Assembly (NCBI RefSeq): GCF_032854445.1
Contig: NW_027018490.1
Coordinates: 1 to 21,514, forward strand
Direction: 5' to 3'
Origin: Liolophura sinensis
Lineage: Eukaryota; Mollusca; Polyplacophora; Chitonida; Chitonidae
Length of the DNA stretch: 21,514 bases
The notes under the pieces were generated by a model. It had not been told where the DNA came from, ran no database searches, and worked only from the letters and a program-made list of their open reading frames with translations. The stretch's first letter is position 1, and every line of letters starts with the position of its first letter. Below are positions 1 through 9,069 of the stretch, piece after piece. Both the position numbers and the translations under genes were made by a program.

Positions 1-295
1 AAGTAAGGCAATTGCTGGGTGAGTTAAATGGGCTTGACCCAAAGATTTGACGTCTTCTGGGCTACCGAAGGGCACATAACTTATAGTCAAAAGTTGAATA
101 TAGTAACGACCAGTCGCGATTGTACAGAGTACAGTGTAGCCGATTTCAATTAACAAAAAGACCAGGCAAAAATGCAAAATTGGAAAAACTGTTCCAGTGC
201 TGCTGGTAAAAGGCTAATCCGACGTATTTGTGACGACAAATCGAATGGTGCAAACCGCGTTGCTCTCCGACCAATACTTTTGGCTGTAGTGACAA
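1..295 (+). repeat. Satellite monomer m0, partial tail, B1/D' type
   Basis: Begins at about monomer position 254. GGCTTGACCC, AACGACCAG, GTAAAAGGC and GACGACAAATCG match the tails of m2, m4 and m10. One T is missing in GTATTTGTGACG. Confidence 0.95.
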
Positions 296-843
296 TTGAA
301 TGATCATTTATGTCATAATCACGTGCACAGCAACGGCTCTTACTCCATGGAAACCAGGCAAATTTGCAATTTTTCAACAGCTGCCGATACCTGGCTCAAT
401 TCCGCATCTTTTGGCACCTTATTCATGTGGGTCTGTGGTCAGTTGTACTTTTACACCAGACTGTATCAAATACCTTTTGTTTTTTATGTACAAATGGTCT
501 GGTTTTTCTACACGTAGATAAAGACATTGACATTGTCTTGGACTTAGAAGTAAGACAATTGCTGAGTGAGTTAAATGGGCTTAGCCCAAAGATTTCAGGT
601 CTTCTGGGCTACCGAAGGGCACATAACTTATAGTCAAAAGCTGAATATAGTAATGACCAGTCGCGATTGTACAGAGTACAGTGTAGCCGATTTCAATTAA
701 CAAAAAGACCAGGTAAAAATCCAAAAGTGGAAAAACTGTTCCAGTGCTGCTGGTAAGAGGCTAATCCGACGTATTTTGTGACGAGAAATCGAATGGTGCA
801 AACCGCGTTGCTCTCCGACCAATACTTTTGGCTGTAGTGACAA
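296..843 (+). repeat. Satellite monomer m1, type A
   Basis: 548 bp. Has GCACAGCAAC, GATACCTGG, ACCTTATTCATG, TTTTACACCAGAC, GCTGAGTGAG and GATTTCAGGTC, the set that defines A. Nearly all A copies share these exactly. Confidence 0.97.
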
Positions 844-1392
844 TTGAATGATCATTTATGTCATAATCACGTGCCCAGCAACGGCTCTTACTCCATGGAA
901 ACCAGGGAAATTTGCAATTTTTCAACAGCTGCCGATGCCTGGCTCAATTCCGCATCTTTTGGCAACTTACTGAAGTGGGTCAGTGTTCAGTTGTACTTTT
1001 TACAGCAGACTGTATCAAGTACCTTGTGTTTTTCATGTACAAATGGTGTGGTTTTTCTACACGTAGATAATAACATTGAGATTGTCTTGGACTTAGAAGT
1101 AAGGCAATTGCTGGGTGAGTTAAATGGGCTTGACCCAAAGATTTGACGTCTTCTGGGCTACCGAAGGGCACATAACTTATAGTCAAAAGTTGAATATAGT
1201 AACGACCAGTCGCGATTGTACAGAGTACAGTGTAGCCGATTTCAATTAACAAAAAGACCAGGCAAAAATGCAAAATTGGAAAAACTGTTCCAGTGCTGCT
1301 GGTAAAAGGCTAATCCGACGTATTTTGTGACGACAAATCGAATGGTGCAAACCGCGTTGCTCTCCGACCAATACTTTTGGCTGTAGTGACAA
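844..1392 (+). repeat. Satellite monomer m2, type B1
   Basis: 549 bp. The head is B (TCCATGGAAACC, CAACTTACTGAAG). The tail is D-like (CTTGGACTT, AAGGCAATTG, AACGACCAG, CAAAATTGG, GTAAAAGGC) and carries GGCTTGACCC. Read as a B/D chimera. Confidence 0.96.
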
Positions 1393-1939
1393 TTGAATGA
1401 TCATTTATGTCATAATCACGTGCACAGCAACGGCTCTTACTCCATGGAAACCAGGCAAATTTGCAATTTTTCAACAGCTGCCGATACCTGGCTCAATTCC
1501 GCATCTTTTGGCACCTTATTCATGTGGGTCTGTGGTCAGTTGTACTTTTACACCAGACTGTATCAAATACCTTTTGTTTTTATGTACAAATGGTCTGGTT
1601 TTTCTACACGTAGATAAAGACATTGACATTGTCTTGGACTTAGAAGTAAGACAATTGCTGAGTGAGTTAAATGGGCTTAGCCCAAAGATTTCAGGTCTTC
1701 TGGGCTACCGAAGGGCACATAACTTATAGTCAAAAGCTGAATATAGTAATGACCAGTCGCGATTGTACAGAGTACAGTGTAGCCGATTTCAATTAACAAA
1801 AAGACCAGGTAAAAATCCAAAAGTGGAAAAACTGTTCCAGTGCTGCTGGTAAGAGGCTAATCCGACGTATTTTGTGACGAGAAATCGAATGGTGCAAACC
1901 GCGTTGCTCTCCGACCAATACTTTTGGCTGTAGTGACAA
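1393..1939 (+). repeat. Satellite monomer m3, type A
   Basis: 547 bp. Apparently identical to m1 except for one T missing in the run before ATGTACAAATGG. Confidence 0.97.
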
Positions 1940-2489
1940 TTGAATGATCATTTATGTCATAATCACGTGCCCAGCAACGGCTCTTACTCCATGGAAACCA
2001 GGGAAATTTGCAATTTTTCAACAGCTGCCGATGCCTGGCTCAATTCCGCATCTTTTGGCAACTTACTGAAGTGGGTCAGTGTTCAGTTGTACTTTTTACA
2101 GCAGACTGTATCAAGTACCTTGTGTTTTTCATGTACAAATGGGTGTGGTTTTTCTACACGTAGATAATAACATTGAGATTGTCTTGGACTTAGAAGTAAG
2201 GCAATTGCTGGGTGAGTTAAATGGGCTTGACCCAAAGATTTGACGTCTTCTGGGCTACCGAAGGGCACATAACTTATAGTCAAAAGTTGAATATAGTAAC
2301 GACCAGTCGCGATTGTACAGAGTACAGTGTAGCCGATTTCAATTAACAAAAAGACCAGGCAAAAATGCAAAATTGGAAAAACTGTTCCAGTGCTGCTGGT
2401 AAAAGGCTAATCCGACGTATTTTGTGACGACAAATCGAATGGTGCAAACCGCGTTGCTCTCCGACCAATACTTTTGGCTGTAGTGACAA
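1940..2489 (+). repeat. Satellite monomer m4, type B1
   Basis: 550 bp. Same as m2 except for an extra G in AAATGGGTGTGG. Confidence 0.96.
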
Positions 2490-3035
2490 TTGAATGATCA
2501 TTTATGTCATAATCACGTGCACAGCAACGGCTCTTACTCCATGGAAACCAGGCAAATTTGCAATTTTTCAACAGCTGCCGATACCTGGCTCAATTCCGCA
2601 TCTTTTGGCACCTTATTCATGTGGGTCTGTGGTCAGTTGTACTTTTACACCAGACTGTATCAAATACCTTTTGTTTTTTATGTACAAATGTCTGGTTTTT
2701 CTACACGTAGATAAAGACATTGACATTGTCTTGGACTTAGAAGTAAGACAATTGCTGAGTGAGTTAAATGGGCTTAGCCCAAAGATTTCAGGTCTTCTGG
2801 GCTACCGAGGGCACATAACTTATAGTCAAAAGCTGAATATAGTAATGACCAGTCGCGATTGTACAGAGTACAGTGTAGCCGATTTCAATTAACAAAAAGA
2901 CCAGGTAAAAATCCAAAAGTGGAAAAACTGTTCCAGTGCTGCTGGTAAGAGGCTAATCCGACGTATTTTGTGACGAGAAATCGAATGGTGCAAACCGCGT
3001 TGCTCTCCGACCAATACTTTTGGCTGTAGTGACAA
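2490..3035 (+). repeat. Satellite monomer m5, type A
   Basis: 546 bp. A type with two 1-bp deletions (AAATGTCTGG and ACCGAGGGC). It leads into B2 rather than B1, marking the end of the A-B1 dimers. Confidence 0.97.
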
Positions 3036-3584
3036 TTGAATGATCATTTATGTCATAATCACGTGCCCAGCAACGGCTCTTACTCCATGGAAACCAGGGA
3101 AATTTGCAATTTTTCAACAGCTGCCGATGCCTGGCTCAATTCCGCATCTTTTGGCAACTTACTGAAGTGGGTCAGTGTTCAGTTGTACTTTTTACAGCAG
3201 ACTGTATCAAGTACCTTGTGTTTTTCATGTACAAATGGTGTGGTTTTTCTACACGTAGATAATAACATTGAGATTGTCTTCGACTTAGAAGTAAGACAAT
3301 TGCTGGGTGAGTTAAATGGGCTTAGCCCAAAGATTTGACGTCTTCTGGGCTAACTAAGGGCACATAACTTATAGTCAAAAGTTGAATATAGTAATGACCA
3401 GTCGCGATGGTACATAGTACAGTGTAGCTGATTTCAATTAACAAAAAGACCAGGCAAAAATGCAAAAGTGGAAAAACTGTTCCAGTGCTGCTGGTAAGAG
3501 GCTAATCCGACGTATTTTGTGACAAGAAATCGAATGGTGCAAACCGCGTTGCTCTCCGACCAATACTTTTGGCTGTAGCGACAA
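3036..3584 (+). repeat. Satellite monomer m6, type B2
   Basis: 549 bp. B head followed by the B2 tail: CTTCGACTT, GGCTAACTAAGG, GATGGTACATAG, GTAGCTGATT, GACAAGAAATCG and GTAGCGACAATTC. Always followed by a C monomer in the window. Confidence 0.95.
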
Positions 3585-4134
3585 TTCAATGATCATTAAT
3601 GTCATATTCACGTGCCCAGCAACTGCTCTTACTCCATGGAAACCAGGGATATTTGCAATTTTTTAACAGCTGCCGATGCCTGGCCCAATTCCGCATCTTT
3701 TGGCACCTTATAAACGTGGTTCAGTGTTTAGTTGTACTTTTTACAGCAACTGTATCAAGTACTTTGTGTTTTACATGTACAAATGGTCTGGTTTTTCTAC
3801 ACGTAGATAAAGACATTGAGATTGTCTTCGACTTAAAAGTAAGGACAATTGCTGGGTGAGTTAAATGGGCTTAGCCAAAGATTTCAGGTCTTCTGGGCTA
3901 CCGAAGGGCACAGTAACTTATAGTCAAAAGTTGAATATAGTAATGACCAGTCGCGATTGTACAGAGTACAGTGTAGCCGATTTCAATTAACAAAAAGACC
4001 AGGCAAAAATGCAAAAGTGGAAAAACTGTTCCAGTGCTGGCTGACAAGAGGCTAATCCGACGTATTTTGTGACGAGAAATCGAATGGTGCAAACCGCGTT
4101 GCTCTCCGACCAATACTTTTGGCTGTAGTGACAA
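3585..4134 (+). repeat. Satellite monomer m7, type C1
   Basis: 550 bp. C head (TTCAATGATCATTAATG, CAACTGCTC, GGATATTTGC, TATAAACGTGG). C1 tail with CTTAAAAGTAAG, GATTTCAGGTC and the rare CTGACAAGAGG, shared only with m17. Five 1-bp indels. Confidence 0.94.
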
Positions 4135-4682
4135 TTGAATGATCATTTATGTCATAATCACGTGCCCAGCAACGGCTCTTACTCCAGGGAAACCAGGGAA
4201 ATTTGCAATTTTTCAACAGCTGCCGATGCCTGGCTCAATTCCGCATCTTTTGGCACCTTACTGAAGTGGGTCAGTGTTCAGTTGTACTTTTTACAGCAGA
4301 CTGTATCAAGTACCTTGTGTTTTTCATGTACAAATGGTGTGGTTTTTCTACACGTAGATAATGACATTGAGATTGTCTTGGACTTAGAAGTAAGGCAATT
4401 GCTGGGTGAGTTAAATGGGCTTAGCCCAAGATTTGACGTCTTCTGGGCTACCGAAGGGCACATAACTTATAGTCAAAAGTTGAATATAGTAACGACCAGT
4501 CGCGATTGTACAGAGTACAGTGTAGCCGATTTTCAATTAACAAAAAGACCAGGCAAAAATGCAAAATTGGAAAAATTTTTCCAGTGCTGCTGGTAAGAGG
4601 CTAATCCGACGTATTTTGTGACAAGAATCGAATGGTGCAAACCGCGTTGCTCTCCGACCAATACTTTTGGCTGTAGCGACAA
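4135..4682 (+). repeat. Satellite monomer m8, type D with recombinant tail
   Basis: 548 bp. D head (TCCAGGGAAACC) with GATAATGACATTG and AAAAATTTTTCC, as in m18. It then switches to a B2-like end (GTAAGAGGC, GACAAGAATCG, GTAGCGACAATTC) and leads into C2. A 1-bp deletion at AGCCCAAGATTT removes a stop found in the other copies and creates a fortuitous 153-codon frame. Confidence 0.92.
4581..4596 (+). other. Inferred D/B2 crossover junction
   Basis: Left of this interval the sequence carries the D variant AAAAATTTTTCC. Right of it come the B2 variants GTAAGAGG and GACAAGAA and the C-linked GTAGCGACAATTC. The interval itself is identical in both parents, so the breakpoint cannot be placed more finely. 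A misassembly at the same place would look the same. Confidence 0.6.
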
Positions 4683-5230
4683 TTCAATGATCATTAATGT
4701 CATATTCACGTGCCCAGCAACTGCTCTTACTCCATGGAAACCAGGGATATTTGCAATTTTTTAACAGCTGCCGATGCCTGGCCCAATTCCACATCTTTTG
4801 GCACCTTATAAACGTGGTTCAATGTTTAGTTGTACTTTTTACAGCAGACTGTATCAAGTACTTTGTGTTTTTCATGTACAAATGGTCTGGTTTTTCTACA
4901 CGTAGATAAAGACATTGAGATTGTCTTGGACTTAGAAGAAAGGCAATTGCTAGGTGAGTTAAATGGGCTTAGCCCAAAGATTTGACGTCTTCTGGGCTAC
5001 CAAAGGGCCCATAACTTACAGTCAAAAGTTGAATATAGTAATGACCAGTCGCGATTGTACAGAGTACAGTGTAGCCGATTTCAATTAACAAAAAGAACAG
5101 GTAAAAATGCAAAAGTGGAAAAACTGTTCCAGTGCTGCTGGTAAGAGGCTAATCGACGTATTTTGTGACGAGAAATCGAATGGTGCAATCCGCGTTGCTC
5201 TCCGACCAATACTTTTGGCTGTAGTGACAA
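4683..5230 (+). repeat. Satellite monomer m9, type C2
   Basis: 548 bp. C head with C2 tail: GAAGAAAGG, TTGCTAGGTGAG, AAAGGGCCCATAAC, TTACAGTC, AAAGAACAGG and GCAATCCGCG. One base is missing in AATCGACGTA. It sits outside the repeated eight-monomer block. Confidence 0.94.
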
Positions 5231-5246
5231 TTGAATTAATCACGTG
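5231..5246 (+). other. 14-bp deletion of the ATGATCAT box in one monomer
   Basis: The window reads TTGAATTAATCACGTG where other monomers have GATCATTTATGTCA between TTGAAT and TAATCACG. This is the only indel longer than about 2 bp that I found. It removes the ATGATCAT palindrome but leaves CACGTG. Confidence 0.9.
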
Positions 5247-5767
5247 CCCAGCAACGGCTCTTACTCCAGGGAAACCAGGGAAATTTGCAATTTTTCAACA
5301 GCTGCCGATGCCTGGCTCAATTCCGCATCTTTTGGCACCTTACTGAAGTGGGTCAGTGTTCAGTTGTACTTTTTACAGCAGACTGTATCAAGTACCTTGT
5401 GTTTTTCATGTACAAATGGTGTGGTTTTTCTACACGTAGATAATAACATTGAGATTGTCTTGGACCTTAGAAGTAAGGCAATTGCTGGGTGAGTTAAATG
5501 GGCTTGACCCAAAGATTTGACGTCTTCTGGGCTACCGAAGGGCACATAACTTATAGTCAAAAGTTGAATATAGTAACGACCAGTCGCGATTGTACAGAGT
5601 ACAGTGTAGCCGATTTCAATTAACAAAAAGACCAGGCAAAAATGCAAAATTGGAAAAACTGTTCCAGTGCTGCTGGTAAAAGGCTAATCCGACGTATTTT
5701 GTGACGACAAATCGAATGGTGCAAACCGCGTTGCTCTCCGACCAATACTTTTGGCTGTAGTGGACAA
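5231..5767 (+). repeat. Satellite monomer m10, type D', with 14-bp deletion
   Basis: 537 bp, the shortest complete monomer. D head (TCCAGGGAAACC) with a tail carrying GGCTTGACCC, otherwise seen only in B1 monomers and m0. The 14 bp that normally follow TTGAAT are missing. Confidence 0.93.
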
Positions 5768-6314
5768 TTGAATGATCATTTATGTCATAATCACGTGCAC
5801 AGCAACGGCTCTTACTCCATGGAAACCAGGCAAATTTGCAATTTTTCAACAGCTGCCGATACCTGGCTCAATTCCGCATCTTTTGGCACCTTATTCATGT
5901 GGGTCTGTGGTCAGTTGTACTTTTACACCAGACTGTATCAAATACCTTTTGTTTTTTATGTACAAATGGTCTGGTTTTTCTACACGTAGATAAAGACATT
6001 GACATTGTCTTGGACTTAGAAGTAAGACAATTGCTGAGTGAGTTAAATGGGCTTAGCCCAAAGATTTCAGGTCTTCTGGGCTACCGAAGGGCACATAACT
6101 TATAGTCAAAAGCTGAATATAGTAATGACCAGTCGCGATTGTACAGAGTACAGTGTAGCCGATTTCAATTAACAAAAAGACCAGTAAAAATCCAAAAGTG
6201 GAAAAACTGTTCCAGTGCTGCTGGTAAGAGGCTAATCCGACGTATTTTGTGACGAGAAATCGAATGGTGCAAACCGCGTTGCTCTCCGACCAATACTTTT
6301 GGCTGTAGTGACAA
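5768..6314 (+). repeat. Satellite monomer m11, type A
   Basis: 547 bp, A type, starting the second eight-monomer block. One G is missing at ACCAGTAAAAAT. Confidence 0.97.
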
Positions 6315-6862
6315 TTGAATGATCATTTATGTCATAATCACGTGCCCAGCAACGGCTCTTACTCCATGGAAACCAGGGAAATTTGCAATTTTTCAACAGC
6401 TGCCGATGCCTGGCTCAATTCCGCATCTTTTGGCAACTTACTGAAGTGGGTCAGTGTTCAGTTGTACTTTTTACAGCAGACTGTATCAAGTACCTTGTGT
6501 TTTTCATGTACAAATGGTGTGGTTTTTCTACACGTAGATAATAACATTGAGATTGTCTTGGACTTAGAAGTAAGGCAATTGCTGGGTGAGTTAAATGGGC
6601 TTGACCCAAAGATTTGACGTCTTCTGGGCTACCGAAGGGCACATAACTTATAGTCAAAAGTTGAATATAGTAACGACCAGTCGCGATTGTACAGAGTAAC
6701 AGTGTAGCCGATTTCAATAACAAAAAGACCAGGCAAAAATGCAAAATTGGAAAAACTGTTCAGTGCTGCTGGTAAAAGGCTAATCCGACGTATTTTGTGA
6801 CGACAAATCGAATGGTGCAAACCGCGTTGCTCTCCGACCAATACTTTTGGCTGTAGTGACAA
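6315..6862 (+). repeat. Satellite monomer m12, type B1
   Basis: 548 bp, B1 like m2. Three 1-bp indels lie close together (GAGTAACAGTG, TTCAATAACAAA, CTGTTCAGTGC) between 6697 and 6762. Confidence 0.95.
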
Positions 6863-7410
6863 TTGAATGATCATTTATGTCATAATCACGTGCACAGCAA
6901 CGGCTCTTACTCCATGGAAACCAGGCAAATTTGCAATTTTTCAACAGCTGCCGATACCTGGCTCAATTCCGCATCTTTTGGCACCTTATTCATGTGGGTC
7001 TGTGGTCAGTTGTACTTTTACACCAGACTGTATCAAATACCTTTTGTTTTTTATGTACAAATGGTCTGGTTTTTCTACACGTAGATAAAGACATTGACAT
7101 TGTCTTGGACTTAGAAGTAAGACAATTGCTGAGTGAGTTAAATGGGCTTAGCCCAAAGATTTCAGGTCTTCTGGGCTACCGAAGGGCACATAACTTATAG
7201 TCAAAAGCTGAATATAGTAATGACCAGTCGCGATTGTACAGAGTACAGTGTAGCCGATTTCAATTAACAAAAAGACCAGGTAAAAATCCAAAAGTGGAAA
7301 AACTGTTCCAGTGCTGCTGGTAAGAGGCTAATCCGACGTATTTTGTGACGAGAAATCGAATGGTGCAAACCGCGTTGCTCTCCGACCAATACTTTTGGCT
7401 GTAGTGACAA
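6863..7410 (+). repeat. Satellite monomer m13, type A
   Basis: 548 bp, the standard A sequence with no private change noticed relative to m1. Confidence 0.97.
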
Positions 7411-7965
7411 TTGAATGATCATTTATGTCATAATCACGTGCCCAGCAACGGCTCTTACTCCATGGAAACCAGGGAAATTTGCAATTTTTCAACAGCTGCC
7501 GATGCCTGGCTCAATTCCGCATCTTTTGGCAACTTACTGAAGTGGGGTCAGTGTTCAGTTGTACTTTTTTACAGCAGACTGTATCAAGTACCTTGTGTTT
7601 TTTCATGTACAAATGGTGTGGTTTTTCTACACGTAGATAATAACATTGAGATTGTCTTGGACTTAGAAGTAAGGCAATTGCTGGGTGAGTTAAATGGGCT
7701 TGACCCAAAGATTTGACGTCTTCTGGGCGTACCGAAGGGCACATAACTTATAGTCAAAAGTTGAATATAGTAACGACCAGGTCGCGATTGTACAGAGTAC
7801 AGTGTAGCCGATTTCAATTAACAAAAAGACAGGCAAAAATGCAAAATTGGGAAAAACTGTTCCAGTGCTGCTGGTAAAAGGCTAATCCGACGTATTTTGT
7901 GACGACAAATCGAATGGTGCAAACCCGCGTTGCTCTCCGACCAATACTTTTGGCTGTAGTGACAA
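7411..7965 (+). repeat. Satellite monomer m14, type B1
   Basis: 555 bp, the longest monomer. B1 type with seven 1-bp insertions (for example GTGGGGTCAG, GGGCGTACCG, CCAGGTCGCG, CAAACCCGCG) and one deletion (AAAGACAGGC). Confidence 0.95.
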
Positions 7966-8990
7966 TTGAATGATCATTTATGTCATAATCACGTGCACAG
8001 CAACGGCTCTTACTCCATGGAAACCAGGCAAATTTGCAATTTTTCAACAGCTGCCGATACCTGGCTCAATTCCGCATCTTTTGGCACCTTATTCATGTGG
8101 GTCTGTGGTCAGTTGTACTTTTACACCAGACTGTATCAAATACCTTTTGTTTTTTTATGTACAAATGGTCTGGTTTTTCTACACGTAGATAAAGACATTG
8201 ACATTGTCTTGGACTTAGAAGTAAGACAATTGCTGAGTGAGTTAAATGGGCTTAGCCCAAAGATTTCAGGTCTTCTGGGCTACCGAAGGGCACATAACTT
8301 ATAGTCAAAAGCTGAATATAGTAATGACCAGTCGCGATTGTACAGAGTACAGTGTAGCCGATTTCAATTAACCAAAAAGACCAGGTAAAAATCCAAAAGT
8401 GGAAAAAACTGTTCCAGTGCTGCTGGGTAAGAGGCTAATCCGACGTATTTTGTGACGAGAAATCGAATGGTGCAAACCGCGTTGCTCTCCGACCAATACT
8501 TTTGGCTGTAGTGACAATTGAATGATCATTTATGTCATAATCACGTGCCCAGCAACGGCTCTTACTCCATGGAAACCAGGGAAATTTGCAATTTTTCAAC
8601 AGCTGCCGATGCCTGGCTCAATTCCGCATCTTTTGGCAACTTACTGAAGTGGGGTCAGTGTTCAGTTGTACTTTTTACAGCAGACTGTATCAAGTACCTT
8701 GTGTTTTTCATGTACAAATGGTGTGGTTTTTCTACACGTAGATAATAACATTGAGATTGTCTTCGACTTAGAAGTAAGACAATTGCTGGGTGAGTTAAAT
8801 GGGCTTAGCCCAATGATTTGACGTCTTCTGGGCTAACTAAGGGCACATAACTTATAGTCAAAAGTTGAATATAGTAATGACCAGTCGCGATGGTACATAG
8901 TACAGTGTAGCTGATTTCAATTAACAAAAAGACCAGGCAAAAATGCAAAAGTGGAAACAACTGTTCCAGTGCTGCTGGGTAAGAGGCTAA
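7540..8990 (+). other. Cluster of 1-bp insertions across m14-m16
   Basis: At least fourteen single-base insertions, mainly in G, A, T or C runs, fall in about 1.4 kb. Neighbouring monomers of the same types have zero to three indels each. This looks like locally poor consensus quality more than biology. Confidence 0.65.
7966..8517 (+). repeat. Satellite monomer m15, type A
   Basis: 552 bp, A type with four 1-bp insertions (a longer T run before ATGTAC, TTAACCAAAAAG, GGAAAAAACTG, CTGGGTAAG). Confidence 0.96.
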
Positions 8991-9069
8991 TCCGACGTAT
9001 TTTGTGACAAGAAATCGAATGGTGCAAACCGCGTTGCTCTCCGACCAATACTTTTGGCTGTAGCGACAA
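8518..9069 (+). repeat. Satellite monomer m16, type B2
   Basis: 552 bp. Has the B2 tail (GGCTAACTAAGG, GATGGTACATAG, GTAGCTGATT). Three 1-bp insertions and one substitution (CCCAATGATTTG). Confidence 0.95.

Larger units (their letters stand above)
296..4682 (+). repeat. Eight-monomer block, copy 1 (A-B1-A-B1-A-B2-C1-D)
   Basis: Monomers m1-m8. The same order of eight types with the same diagnostic bases recurs at 5768-10167, 5472 bp downstream. Two A-B1 dimers are followed by one A-B2-C1-D tetramer. Type assignments were made by eye from shared variants, and the block boundary phase is arbitrary. Confidence 0.88.
4683..5767 (+). repeat. Extra C2-D' dimer between the two eight-monomer blocks
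   Basis: Monomers m9 (C2) and m10 (D'). They separate the two otherwise matching eight-monomer blocks and have no counterpart after the second block, where m18 leads directly into an A monomer. The left border coincides with a recombinant D/B2 tail in m8. Confidence 0.8.

Noticed and set aside
120-132. TGTACAGAGTACA near-palindrome as a hormone-receptor-like response element
   Set aside because: The half sites do not match a steroid-receptor consensus, and several types carry GGTACATAGTACA, which breaks the outer pair. Nothing else supports function.
281-292. tRNA-like A box (TGGCTGTAGTGA) suggesting a tRNA-derived SINE origin
   Set aside because: No B box (GGTTCGANNCC-like) lies at a suitable distance downstream. 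The nearest TCGA core is in AAATCGAATGG, upstream and otherwise mismatched.
569-580. GGGCTTAGCCCA inverted repeat as a terminator or hairpin
   Set aside because: The stem is only about 4-6 bp with almost no loop, no T-run follows, and the B1 version GGCTTGACCC breaks it; there are no genes for it to terminate.
296-633. Short forward reading frames repeated in almost every monomer (about 73-153 codons)
   Set aside because: They lie wholly inside the satellite unit, start beside stop codons, change frame with 1-bp indels between copies, occur in several overlapping frames at once and show no protein motif I recognise.
980-1273. Reverse-strand frames of about 60-97 codons with a hydrophobic N-terminus
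   Set aside because: They recur once per monomer at the same place, with ends that shift with each indel. The hydrophobic start comes from T-rich complementary sequence and does not support a real signal peptide.
3277-3297. CENP-B box-like sequence starting at CTTCGACTTAGAAG
   Set aside because: TTCG and the following A at the right spacing match the minimal CENP-B box, but the required CGGG is absent (AGTA instead). No better match was seen on either strand.
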